Part shown: piece by piece, positions 42,971 to 54,505 of the stretch
Numbering within the stretch: the stretch's first letter is position 1
Layout of the letters: every line of letters starts with the position of its first letter
Origin: Styela clava
Lineage: Eukaryota; Chordata; Ascidiacea; Stolidobranchia; Styelidae
DNA: 64,000 nt
Direction: 5' to 3'
Assembly (NCBI RefSeq): GCF_964204865.1
Contig: NC_135250.1
Coordinates: 29,999,395-30,063,394 of the forward strand
Program-made: the position numbers and the translations under genes
Notes under the pieces: generated by a model
What the model was told of the DNA's origin: nothing
The model's database searches: none
Seen by the model: the letters and a program-made list of their open reading frames with translations, nothing else

Positions 42971-45628
42971 AATAATAAATTTTTTTGGGAATTCAATATC
43001 GCGGTTACGCAATATATTCTAAATATTGTTCCGCTAGATCATCGCAAAATACCTCCTGTTATATGATCAAAATGTCTTTGAGTTATTTGTAAATATAGTA
43101 AATTTAAGTTATTTTATTTTAAAGAAATCGCCTCATTTCATTCTAAGCGCTATTTATAAGACAAGAATACTGGAGGATAACAAAAACGTTCAATTTTCTA
43201 ACAATTCGCGCAAGGCGCAATGATTAAACATTCTTGAATGTTATTTGAATTGAATGCCGTGGCTTTTAAGAATGTTGGGTCATTTAATTATTGGGTAGAC
43301 GAACGACTTATTCTTCTATGCTTTTCTCTGGTGGCCCTATGAGTAAAGTGCACGAATACTACAGGAGGGGAAAACCACTATTTTAATAAATTCAAGCGTC
43401 TTTGTTCGCATAATTTAGGTAAAAACAATGAAACCTCTTTAACTCCGTGTAGGACACATTACGCGTCTGTCGGTAACTGAAAAATTCCAGTATTGAAATG
43501 GTTCTTCTGAGTCACTTGGAATCACGTTTTCCTATCGTGGAGGAATTCTCGCGTGGGAAGAATTTTGTTTTTATTGGGGAGGAGTTTCGTATTTAATTAC
43601 TGTGGTACTAACATTCTTTAGTTCTTTATTATTACTATAAAACTAATTTATGCATACAATATAACTACTTCAACTGTACCAAACCAGATCTGCGACTCAA
43701 GCATAACACTACCTAAGGATGTATTGGTAATTGGACGAATAAAATAGTTTTTATGCATAGTGAGAGAGGTATAGTTCCAAAATAAGCGAAGGGAAAATTT
43801 AACGAAACAACTACAAAATAAGTCAAGGAAAACACAAAAAAATCTTATCGCTGAGACAAATTTTTGCAGCTACGATACCATGTACCGTGCAGTCAGCGCA
43901 ACCCCCTCGTAATCAAAACACAAAGTTGAATGCTCGTGTGTACAAAGTATGTGAGTATGGGAAGTGAGAACCGCAGACTTATAACATTTTAAAAGCAATC
44001 AATATCAATAATGCTCCATTCCTAATATATCCTCTCCTAACCGTGTTTCGTCATCAAAATTTGGAATTTTGTTCGAGATTGGTATCACTTGGAATAAAAA
44101 TTACTTTAAGCACTTTTCGTGGTGGAGAAACGTTAAACTTTAGAATGTTAAGTGGGTTTAAATCCCTTAGCGATCTATTATGGACCACAGTGCAAACAGA
44201 CGACGTCATATTGTACGGTGAACGACACAATTTAATCTGATATCTCATTCATATTATGACTAAAGAATGGATGTCCTACGTCACGTTTGCATCGCTTGAC
44301 TAGCTTTCGTCACCTTTTATAAATGATGGCCGATATAAGCGACGTTATCAGATTTAACACCACCGGTTAGGTTTTGTTGTGAAATGTCAATGAACCACAA
44401 ATACGTGGTTCGACACGTACATAACCATTGACCCCAAATCAGATTCTCCCTGATGCGTAAGCGCACAAAAGAATTTCAGAAATATAATTTCAAAAGCGTT
44501 TTTGACTTTCTAACTTTTACGCGTGTATTTTCAACTTGAAATGATCAATAAATAATATAGGAATTTTATATTGTTATTATATTGAAGTTTACACAGCAGC
44601 CAAACTCACTAGCGTCATTAAATATGTTTTGACCATCCCTTAACCTGACATTTTACCGTAAAAAGTTAATGATCTGTGCGCCATTTCCGTCAAATGATCC
44701 GAAATACATCTGGCTACTTTTATGAAATTTTTGAATACAAATACTATTTTCCGAGCCGATAAAATAAATTGTCACACGCGGCTGTAGTTCGTCATTGGCG
44801 AATTGTTTGAAAACTACGCACTGTGGATGTTACCTAAATTCCGTATCTTTAAAATGAACAATATTTATGAATTTATATAACGTAAAGTCACGTCGTCATT
44901 CTTCCCATTTCAAAATATTTACTCAACTCTCATAAACCTAACTAAATTGCACATTAACTATTATTTGCGTGGCAATGGACCAAAACCATATAGGTTGGTC
45001 ATAACTGCAGATGTGCCCGGAGTCGCAATTTGATAATTATGTGGCCGGAAATTCTTTAACGGCTTTCATCTTTCATTAAATGTTTATTGGTTCCTGAAGT
45101 TTTCTCCTTCGCGCCGAAATTACTATTTTTACGTATGTAATACTTACAAAACCGCAAATATTAAATAATCGTTAAAACAGGAAATATCGCCCAAACACGC
45201 CCTCAGATATATATACAATAAATATTGAATGATGAATCACACTGGAAATGTAAATCAAAATATAAATATTCCGTTACCAGCAATTTTGCATTTCATTTAT
45301 AACCACTTTCTTATAAATAAATGTATTCTACTTTCTATCAAAATAATATTAAATGAGTTATTTTTTCTGCCTGGTGTTTTCTCAGGTCGCCGCTGAGAAT
45401 AAGGCTTTCAATGCTACTGAATCTAATAGGGTTAACGCGGTAGGGCTAACGCAGTGGTTCTCAACCCTTTTTCGTTTGTGGCCCACTTTCGTTGCATGAA
45501 TATTCTGTGGCCAATTAACTTCCTCATGCAATGGAGAAAACTGCGAAAAAAAAAATTCTTTTCACAAAGATAGACACATCCACTTGAATAATTTAAATAA
45601 AAAACAGCATCATTATTCATTGCTACTA

Positions 45629-46957
45629 TAGGGATGGCGAAATCAAGCCCGGATTCGATTACAAAATCGATTCTTCGTGGAATCGACTAGAATCGATTCT
45701 CGAGGTTAAAACTTGGATTGCAAACAATGTGTAACGTTTTGTGGCAATTCCTTTACAAATATGTATAAACTGCTTCACTACTATGTAGAGTTGTTACGAC
45801 ACTGTTGTTTCTGCCTTCTTGTCCGTCTATATATTCGAACATCGATCTCTCGTTCGATTTCATATGGTATTGCTTAGATGAGTATGTTTTCTCGGTAAGA
45901 TATGTCGAGGAATCTATATAATTCGGAATCAATAATTTAGTAATCGGATAAGAATCGAATACTTGTAAGTCAGGGGTCTCAAACTCAATTTACTTGGGGG
46001 CCGCTAGGGCAGAGTAAATGTACTGTTGTACTTGTAATAACTGTTGCGCTGATGTTTCAATCAAGCATTTAGCCGATGGACAGTGATGTTTCGCCGCATG
46101 GGAAACATGGTTACATAAGTGTTAGTGATTGTGACGTCAAAAATCATGGAACACTGTTTTTAAATTATTTCAGACGGCCCCGCGATCGAATATCAGGCCT
46201 ACAGGTATGGTACTGGTAGTTTACCGCACTGCATATTCCTTTCAGGGGATTGATTATAAAATATTTTGTTTTGCCCTACGTGAGAGTTTCCCTTTTTCGG
46301 CCACTGAACACTTACACTTTTTATATCTCCTCGAGGAACACCAAAAAATGAAAGGATTAAATTGCTAAAGAAAAACGGTGCAATGTAGCGGTTCCCAATG
46401 GTTTCACCGTGGCGAGATGCAAATGCGCGACAAACTTTCAGCATTTAAAGTAAAACCAGGTAGAGATGGAGGAAGAACAGTTGGTCTTTATTCTTTAGAC
46501 TTACTTGTTTGTCATTAACAAAACCAAAAGAAGTACTGTAAATTTGATAATGAAATTAACAGTCAAAAAGCTAAACCGACGGTTAACGAAAACGCCACCA
46601 CCCTAACTTAGTTAGTCCACTTTAGGCCGACGGTGACGCGTTCTTAAACGGTCAGTTGGGCAACAACTTCATGATTCTCAGATCGCCATTGCAACCAATT
46701 TAGATGTATTTTCGATTCTTTTTCCGCGCAACTTCCGGGAGATGCTCGCGTAATGTTCCGCGGAACACAGTTTGGGAAATGCTGTTATATTAAAAGCATT
46801 AATCGTGCTAACTGAGCTAAGTGAATTGCGGGCCGCACTAATATTAAACTTTAATACCAAGGCGGGGGCCACAAACTATTATCCCGCGGGCCGCAATTGG
46901 CCCGCGGGCCGCGAGTTTGAGACCCCTGTTGTAAGTAGTCATACTTGGCATCCTTAA
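45629..46957. mobile_element. Middle element of the nest
   Basis: About 1.33 kb including its own insert. It is flanked by TTGCTACTA at 45620-45628 and 46958-46966. The related element at 62.7 kb has a single uninterrupted copy of this site. Ends TAGGGATGGCGAAATCAAG and CTTGGCATCCTTAA are imperfect inverted repeats. The left arm has several GAATCGATT repeats. Confidence 0.7.
45971..46928. mobile_element. Inner hAT-like element of the nest
   Basis: 958 bp. Ends CAGGGGTCTCAAACTCAATT and CGAGTTTGAGACCCCTG. Flanked by perfect TTGTAAGT octamers at 45963-45970 and 46929-46936. The interior has only short ORFs (up to 81 codons), so it is non-autonomous. GGGCCGC-rich subterminal repeats lie near the right end. 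Confidence 0.88.
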
Positions 46958-47884
46958 TTGCTACTACAATCAAATTTAATTGATATATCAAGCAATAACT
47001 CCAACAATTTTAAATAGGTTTGTGGCCCACCTGAAAATGTTTTCGTGGCCCAGTTATGGGGATGGCCTACTGGTTGAGCACCGATAAATTAGACGATTTA
47101 GAATATACATTTTCCTTTCGATCCTTTCGTTATGCAAGGTATGCTATTAGGGTTCAACATCAAACATTTGAATAGTTGATTCCACCTCAAATTCGTGAAT
47201 GGCAGTTGCAAACGATTACGGCCTGTCTTTAGAATTCTCCAAGATGTATAACCGGCTCATAGCACTTATTATAACCTCAATGTAGCGGAGCCGTTATTCA
47301 CAATCGTTCGAATTCGATACCTCAATATTTAGGCATATTTACATTAATTTGAAAGCAATAAACTTTCACTTTCCTTTGACGCAAATAGGCAAACAGAAAC
47401 AAATTTATTGTATATTCCTACCAATAAATATATAGTCCCACGAAAAAGTTGCGTTCCGGTAGTAAGAATTGCTTTAGTATAAATAACAAATCTCTATCGT
47501 CATCAAACAATACAAAGTACGCTTTTCACATAGAAATGACTTTGATTGATATGTGTCGTATTTCTGCTTATCAAGACTAATTTAATAACAACTCTCCAAA
47601 ACCGGTTTATTCGAATATATGACGTGAATGGCGCACATCCATATCGTTAACGACTGCCGATGAGCATCAATTTTGATGATCGGCAGACTCACAATAGAGT
47701 CCCTACCCTATTCGTCATGAAAAGTGTTTCCACGATCACAAATGAAACTACAACATTCTTGGTGAAATATACAGTTGTGATTCGAAATTTAAAACAAATA
47801 GAAGTAATATTCGTATAGCGACTTTTCCCCACTAAATAACTGAAATCTGCTGGTCTCATAGTGGAGCATACAAACTATTTGTTC

Positions 47885-48120
47885 GGTACTCCTGTAGTAT
47901 GGGAACCAGGATGGCGGACACCGGAACGTAGTATGTGTACCAGGTTAGGGTTAGGCCACAATTACAGGTACAATACTACGGGAGTCACTTGGCTAGTCCC
48001 CGAACTCGTAGTAGAACTAAAATGAAGGAAAATTGAAATGAAGTCATGACCCAACTCTAACCTGGTACACATACTATGTTCAAGTGTCCGCCATTTTGGC
48101 TCGCAGGCTACGGAAACGCC
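47885..48120. mobile_element. MITE, subfamily 1
   Basis: About 236 bp, ends GGTACTCCTGTAGTATGGG and GCAGGCTACGGAAACGCC, with GGATGGCGGACACCGGAACG inside. The target duplication is not clear (ATTTGTTC against ATTTTAAC). Confidence 0.8.
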
Positions 48121-48463
48121 ATTTTAACAACAATTCAGCAAAACAATTCACTGCGTGTCCAAGAGCAGATTAATTCTACCATGTTTTCACACATACACAG
48201 ATCATGCATGTTTTAGCAAGGTTTGTCAAACTTTTGGTGTTATGAAATGTTGGAGCCTCAAGGTTTCTTTCACGTGGCCCTGGGGCTGGTATGTAGCACT
48301 TAGAGAAGTTATTTTTCAGAAAACGGTCGGCACGGGAAAATTCCAACAGGGTCCTCTTTACTGAAGTATAGGAGGGTTATAATTGTACTATAAACACATG
48401 TTTTTCAACAATGTTTTTCGACGACCTAGTGTGCAAAATAAGTATTCTTAATATGCAAAGATG

Positions 48464-48691
48464 GGTGCTCCTGTAGTATGCGAACCAAGATGTCGGACAC
48501 TGGATGGTAGTATTGTGTACCAGGTTAGGGTTGGGCCATAATTTTATTCCAATTTTCCTTATTTTAGATCTATTATGAGTTCAGGGACTAGCCAAGTGAT
48601 TCCAGTAGTATGTACCTGAAATTATGGCCCAACCTGGTACACACACTACGTTCCGGTGTCCGCCATATTGGTTCGCCACTACAGAAATACC
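48464..48691. mobile_element. MITE, subfamily 1
   Basis: About 228 bp, ends GGTGCTCCTGTAGTATGCG and GCCACTACAGAAATACC. Flanking octamers CAAAGATG and TAAAGATG differ by one base. It lies 343 bp from the previous copy. Confidence 0.82.
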
Positions 48692-49599
48692 TAAAGATGT
48701 ATGGAGCGATGACGTTGAATATTTAATAGCATCGACCGTGCTTGGCGACTATCTCTTGCTATCCATTTTCTCTTGCGTAAAAATGACCCAGAATTACATA
48801 CAAATTGCATTTTTTATAATACAGCTAAATCGTACCCATTTCGTTCTATAGGAAGGCCTGGACCTAACCCAACTTAAAACTATTTGAAGGTATATTCAGT
48901 GTATATTGAGATATATTATCTTACAGCGTGCGCATAGGTTTGTTGTTGTTATATATTTTATGGCGCTTATTTCATCTTTTGCGCCATTTATCAATTCTAA
49001 TTTAAAATTCCTATAATAACATATTATACAGTATTTACAAATAAATAATTTTACAAATAAATTAATTATAATAGGTAATTAATAGGGTCATTCGATCGAG
49101 CGTTCAAATTTGTTCAAGATATTATTCCGCACTTGTTATCTATAGTGAAATCTAGTATGCGGCGATGTGTCGTAAACTTATATTTAAATGTTCATATATA
49201 CATTGAATAAATACTTTGTGTGGCTAAACCCTTATGCAATATTCATAATAGCGTTGATCAAATTTTATGAATTGCGTTCTTAATTTAAACAATCTATTTT
49301 GAATTGGTGATGATAATCTGATTCAGTCATATTATGTCTAAAAGCAGGAGAAACGACTGAACAATTTGATCCCAAAATAAACAAAACAATTTGTTTTCGT
49401 GACTCGAAATGTGACTATCAAATTTGTTTGATATTTTCGCCATTGCTACTTTAAATCATTCTAATTATCTGTGGATTAAACTGAGCGAAATTCACGAACA
49501 TGTTACTTTCTCCAAAGTCTATTCGCAATGATGAAAATGAACCAGTACCGCTTCTTATTCGTATTTTACATAAAGGATTGTACTACTACTAAGAACTAA

Positions 49600-49780
49600 T
49601 TCACTAATGGATCGATTTGCAATCGCTTCGAAACTTACAGTGGTTAAAGATTGTATTTTTTGCCATGGACTCTTACTTTGCTAAATTTACTGTGAGATCT
49701 GATACTTTCATCTAAAAGGCGCTGTATAATTTTAGGACATCGTGCCCATATATTTGAACATCTCTATCAGGCTTATCCAA
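49600..49780 (+). repeat. Dispersed repeat family (ACCGGTA block), forward copy
   Basis: Shares AAAGATTGTATTTTTTGCCA, AAGGCGCTGTATAATTTT and GGACATCGTG with the copy in intron 1 of RING copy B. Confidence 0.5.
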
Positions 49781-50249
49781 AGAACAGTCACACGCATCCG
49801 ATTATTAAAGGGTGATAGGCGCTGAAATATGGTGGTGCGACACACGAAGCGTATCGTGTCAATACGATCAAAGAACAATTTCGAAGCCATGTAATTTACT
49901 AATGAAAATCATACCATATATTTCAGATAATACCCAGAATGAACACGGAAAGCACTGCCTGCCACTTCGGAGGCCGACAGGTTCTAGGGAACATTGAGCC
50001 AATGAAATGGATATAGTTGGTGGGAGTAGCGGACATGTCATCACATTAAATATTAAACAATGTAAAATTTCAATACGGACAACTGGCTCCGACTTCAATG
50101 ATAATATACAAGAAACGACCTAGAGTCACGTGTTTGCGTGTATAGTACAAATCACTAAACTTATAAATAAGAATAGCAACGTTTCAAAATATCTTCACGG
50201 CCATTATCGACACATGAGTCCCAATATCATGATATATACTGAGTGTTCA

Positions 50250-50505
50250 TAGAATGGATGTTGTTACAATTACATTATTGTTTCGAAGTCAGATTTCAAT
50301 ATATCTTAACCAGAATTGAAACAAAACAATTTCTTTTCGAAACTCAAAACGTGAATATTAAATTTATTTGATATTTTATCCATTACAACCTAAATAATTT
50401 TAATTATGAGTTACAATTACATTATTGTTACTAATAAGTCAGTTCTCAATATATCTTAACCAGATTAATTTTATTTTTACCGAAGTCTCTTTTTAGACAC
50501 CCTGT
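50250..50505 (-). mobile_element. Mariner-like MITE remnant with internal duplication
   Basis: The phrase TCAATATATCTTAACCAGA appears twice, with TTACAATTACATTATTGTT before each. The right end is AGACACCCTG. An interior copy appears to be interrupted or duplicated. Confidence 0.5.
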
Positions 50506-51006
50506 ACTTCAGAAATCGTGTTCAGCAAATAGGCGTGTAATATACTTATAGTGAAAGACATATTGTGTTTGTTTACGAGTGCCATCCATTAATATGCACA
50601 ACAATTGTCTCGGTGTACCTGTTGGAAACATCTTCCGTTTCTGAAAAATTTAACAATTTTAATGCGTATCCGTAAACGTGACTGGTCCACGCCATAAGCG
50701 CCGATTCGACGCCAAACTCCGGTTTACGTCAATGAGCATTTGTTTGAAAAGACGCAAGAAAGGCGTGGCAATAAATAAACAGATATTTTGTATTGTTGTT
50801 GCCTAATTAAAACCAAATCCTGCCTTCTGGTATTGTGTATAGTCAATTAGCAACGTCCATTTTCTTTTCAATTCCACCCTTTATCAAGTATCGTGGTAGG
50901 CGTTATCAAATTCTCGAGCACTCCGGTAAACAAAATTATGTTGATTTGAAATGCCGGCATGTGTTTGATTCGGCATAACCCACACAATTAATTACATTCC
51001 GTAAGT

Positions 51007-51367
51007 CAGTGGTTACCAACCTTTTTTTCAAATGATCCCTTAAAATCACGCGACCCCGCGGATATACTTAAATACTGAACGGCATGGGCCTGTAGTAATT
51101 TTATGGTCACAAAATTAAATGACTAATATAAAACAAAGCGAGAAAGCTGCGCTAGTTTTCCCTCGACGAGATTTTTGTGGCGTGGCTGTACTTAGACAAA
51201 ACAAAATGAAGGCTGCAAAGTTTTTATGCAGTCAAACTACCACGTATACATTTACCAGAATATAAAATTAGTAATAACTTTTAGGTTTTTGTTAAAAAAA
51301 ACAAGCGACTCAAGAAAATTTTTAGGCGACCTAATTTTGGGTCGCAACCCACAGGTGGGTAACACTG
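51007..51367. mobile_element. hAT-like element (GGGTCGC subgroup)
   Basis: About 361 bp. Ends CAGTGGTTACCAACCTTTTT and GGTGGGTAACACTG. Flanking octamers CCGTAAGT and CCGTAATT differ by one base. The interior has TTTTGGGTCGCAACCCACAG near the right end, as at 55612-55881. Confidence 0.8.
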
Positions 51368-51652
51368 CCGTAATTGGTGAGCTAAGCATCAGACTATAAA
51401 AAGGAAAATATTATTCCTGCGTTTAAATTGCTTCTTTTCCCTTTTCTATTGTCTTTACTATTAAGAATAAAAGCCAAAATTGAGTAAATGTTGGTGACAT
51501 GACATTTCATGATGAAAAAGGATTATTTCTTTAAAGAAATTTCAATTTATTATATTTGCTATATTCATAGAGACAACATTTGTTCACTCATTATCACCAC
51601 TCATTTATATATAATATAACAAAACTCACGATCTCGCTATTTAATATTGATA

Positions 51653-51969
51653 TTGTTGTATGATAGAGTATCCGCTTGGTAAAGACACGCCTCGATTCCG
51701 GTTTGTTACGTTCACAAAAACGGGAAATGATTGACATCTGAAGTAAATTACCTTCAATCGATGCATTTCAGCACGGAACGAGGAAAGATTTATAAAGTAC
51801 AAAATATTGTGTATTACGCTTATTGTGTACTGTACTTAGTAAACCAAAGATCGTGTCATGCTGAAATACATCGATTTATGGCAACTTTCTGATGTCATTT
51901 CCGGATTTTCATGTAACAAACCAGAATCAAGGCGTGTTTATACGGAGCGGTAACTATATCATACAGCAA
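51653..51969. mobile_element. MITE with about 57-bp terminal inverted repeats
   Basis: About 317 bp. The left arm (TTGTTGTATGATAGAGTATC through CGATTCCGGTTTGTTAC) is mirrored by the right arm (GTAACAAACCAGAATCAAG through ATATCATACAGCAA). An inner pair, TGCATTTCAGCA and TGCTGAAATACATCGAT, extends the symmetry. It is unrelated to the other families here; no target duplication is clear. Confidence 0.8.
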
Positions 51970-52039
51970 TCACATTAATAAATAACGATTTCATGAGTTT
52001 GGTAATATTATGTATAAATGAGTAACATACACGAGTCCA

Positions 52040-52285
52040 TAAGTTAATTATGTAAGATAGGATTGCTGGACTCCTCGCCGCCGTAGGGTGGTTCACGTAA
52101 CCGCTGTTCGGTTAAGGCTTCCCCCATGACCAAGTAAATGCATCTAAAAACAAATTACTTGCTAACTGCTCCCATACCCGGCATGGACTGGTAAGCAGAC
52201 AAGAGGTCGAGGTTCGCCACTTGAGTAAGCCGTCTTATCCACTTTCCGCTCTCCCGGGATAAATTTGTAAATCCTATCCTAATAT
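52040..52285 (+). repeat. SINE-like dispersed repeat
   Basis: Independent copy of the 12528-12745 family: GGATTGCTGGACTCCTCGCC, GGTTCACGTAACCGCTG, CCCGGCATGGACTGGTAAG and AAGCCGTCTTATCC. Confidence 0.6.
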
Positions 52286-52339
52286 TACTTTCATGGTATA
52301 GGAAAAGTTTATCTAGCGTAGCAGTAGCGTTGACATAGT

Positions 52340-53330
52340 CTTTCCCAATAACAGCTTCATCAAACGCCTTTTTATCAAATGTAAGATCATTGTGGTTTAT
52401 CTTACTAACATAACCACTGTCGGTCGTGTCTTATCTTTGATTAAAGATGCCGCCTATAGTTTTCTGTTACTATTTCAGCACAAAATTGCGATGTTTTTCA
52501 TCGTCATTGTGAATATAAATGTCATGATGAATTTAGCACGATTTGATGATACCGTCCACTTATAAAAATTTAGATCCGAGTATAACGAGTCTGCGCTAGT
52601 CAGAGTAAAAGTTTGCACAATCTGTAGCTTTAACAAATTCGTATCTACGCAACTACCGAGTCAGTAGTGCTTCATAGACCTGTCAACATTTCCCACCGAC
52701 TGGATAGGTAAGTAAATAAATAGTCTATTTGATAAACTGCTCAGTAAGCATAATATTAGCAACACGTTTTGTACAAAAATTATAACAACCGCCGTCTTAT
52801 CATTTGAAAATCAATGTAGTTAGTCGTCTTAACTTTGATTAAAGATGCCGCCCATCTTTTTTGTTACTATTTCCGCTCAAAATGACAATGATTTTTAATT
52901 GTCATCGAAAATAGGAATGTCATTCCTAGGCAAATACTGCCCAGTTTCAAATTCTTTTAAAAAACGGCCCAGTTCTGAGTTTGCAAAATCTGCACCAGCT
53001 TGACTAAGAGGCCGCAACATTTTTAGCTTTAACAGAAATTGCATGACGGGTTGATTAAGAAATAAACAGCTTATTTATAAACTGCTAAATAAGCATATTA
53101 TTAGCAACCTGTTTCATACATAAATTATAATACCCGCCACCTTATCAATTTAAAATCACTGTAGCTATGTAGTTTACCTTACTAACCGCAGGCGGTCGTG
53201 TGTTATCTTTGATTAAAGATGCCGCCCATAGTTTTTTGTTACTATTTCCGCCCAAAATGACAATGATTTTAATTGTCATCGCAAATAAAATGTCAGGTCA
53301 TTAATGAATTCAGACACGATTTTATGTTTT
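52340..53330 (+). repeat. Three tandem units of about 375-400 bp
   Basis: The core TTTGATTAAAGATGCCGCC recurs at about 52436, 52834 and 53208. Each is followed by TTTTTTGTTACTATTT and a small hairpin. The hairpin is TGACAAT...ATTGTCA in units 2 and 3 and CGATG...CATCG in unit 1. The core itself is an inverted repeat (ATCTTT, then AAAGAT) and contains a CTTTGAT TCF/LEF-type motif. No coding sequence. Confidence 0.75.
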
Positions 53331-53443
53331 AAATAGCGGAACAATGACACGCCTTTGTCTTAAATTGTGTTTATCACGTGATGTTTTTTTTTGTCTTGAT
53401 AGACGTCATACATCCCCAACCAACTATCAATTGTAGAAATTTT

Positions 53444-53656
53444 GGTACCCCCGTAGTGTGTGTACCAGGTTAAGGATAGGGCATAATTTCACTCCGATTT
53501 TCTTTTTTTAGTTCTATTCCGAGTTTGGGGACTTTTTGTGTTAGCCAAGTGAATATACTCCCTTCCCATAGATTCCAGTCGCTTTACAAAACTTGATCTA
53601 AAGTAGGCGAACAAAATTAGTTACCTGCATACTGGTACATACACTTCTGGAGCGCC
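53444..53656 (-). mobile_element. MITE, subfamily 2
   Basis: 213 bp in reverse, ends GGTACCCCCGTAGTGTGTG and ATACACTTCTGGAGCGCC. The target duplication is weak (AGAAATTT and GGAATTTT). Confidence 0.8.
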
Positions 53657-54230
53657 GGAATTTTTGCATATCAAGATAATGGGTTGAAAACCCCGCGAAT
53701 TTGTTCGATTCAGTTTAGTTAGAATGATTATCAAATATATTACGACATATGTGTTGTTCCTGTAATGACATTTGGAAAATATCCTCGCGTGCAACGCCAT
53801 AACCATTAATTTCAGACCTTAGTATACAAGGATTTATTATAAAACTCTGAACATCCAAAGTTTAATATTATATACAGTTTATGGGCAAACCATTCGCTTC
53901 AGAATTTTTTTGGAATATAAACAAGATATTTGAAAACGCTGTATCTCAGATTTAAAAGTTATTGAACTTGATATATAGCCAAATTTTTATAAAATAAAAA
54001 TCGCTTTTATTCTACGCTAATAAATAACCAATCTCAAATTTTGGGCACTCGGAAACGGTTGGAGCCTCTAGAATGCTATTATTTTTAAATTTTATCAAAT
54101 TTTCTCTGTATCCTATGACGCTCCATCCAAAATGGTACTATTTTTAACGAATATTGCGCTCCCATATGGCATTAAAAGACAGACCTGTCTGCCATCTTTA
54201 ACATTTCAAACGAACAAATATATTGTAGAG
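53657..54230. other. Non-coding stretch
   Basis: AT-rich with no element or gene that I can support. Confidence 0.4.
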
Positions 54231-54505
54231 CAGTGGTTTTCAAACTTTTGTAATTTGTCGAGTCTCGCTCCTCAGCTAACAATAAGCAACAAATAACAAA
54301 TAGTAAGGTGGAGTCATGTCTTATTCGAAAAAAAAAAAAAACTGAAAATACGTGGGTGGAAGGTAAATATTGAATTGTAAATATCCAAAATAAAGCGGGA
54401 AAAATCAAATCTGACAAATAATTTTATTTCTAAATAGCTTGACGCCTCTTAAAAAATTGTCTATGCCCCCATTGTGGGGCGCGCCCAACCGTTAGAGAAC
54501 CACTG
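54231..54505. mobile_element. hAT-like MITE
   Basis: 275 bp. Ends CAGTGGTTTTCAAACTTTTG and GTTAGAGAACCACTG. Flanking octamers TTGTAGAG and TTGTGGAG differ by one base. Interior GTGGGGCGCGCCCAAC places it with the 3623-3895 family in reverse. Confidence 0.82.

Larger units (their letters stand above)
37893..45451. other. Long non-coding stretch
   Basis: About 7.5 kb of AT-rich DNA with no gene I can support. It contains a diverged repeat at 39.34-39.44 kb (related in reverse to 28.07-28.14 kb). Near-duplicate phrases at 39.9-40.3 kb (GGAACAGGAATTTCGGGTTC and GGAACATGAATTTGTGGTTC) indicate an old tandem repeat of about 185 bp. A truncated mariner-like MITE lies at about 42.84-42.97 kb. ORFs of 60-98 codons here overlap on both strands and have no splice or motif support. 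Confidence 0.4.
45452..47093. mobile_element. Outer hAT-like element of a three-deep nest
   Basis: Left end CAGTGGTTCTCAACCCTTTT with GTGGCCCACTTTCGTTGCAT; right end GGCCTACTGGTTGAGCACCG. Without its inserts it would be about 300 bp and match the element at 62702-62968 read in reverse. The right terminus is decayed and I see no clear outer target duplication. Confidence 0.75.
48692..51006. other. Non-coding stretch with old repeats
   Basis: Contains an ACCGGTA-family copy (about 49600-49780) and a block at 49.37-49.47 kb duplicated at 50.32-50.41 kb (AAACAAAACAATTTGTTTTCG against AAACAAAACAATTTCTTTTCG). A mariner-like remnant ending AGACACCCTGTAC lies at about 50250-50505. No gene supported. 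Confidence 0.4.
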
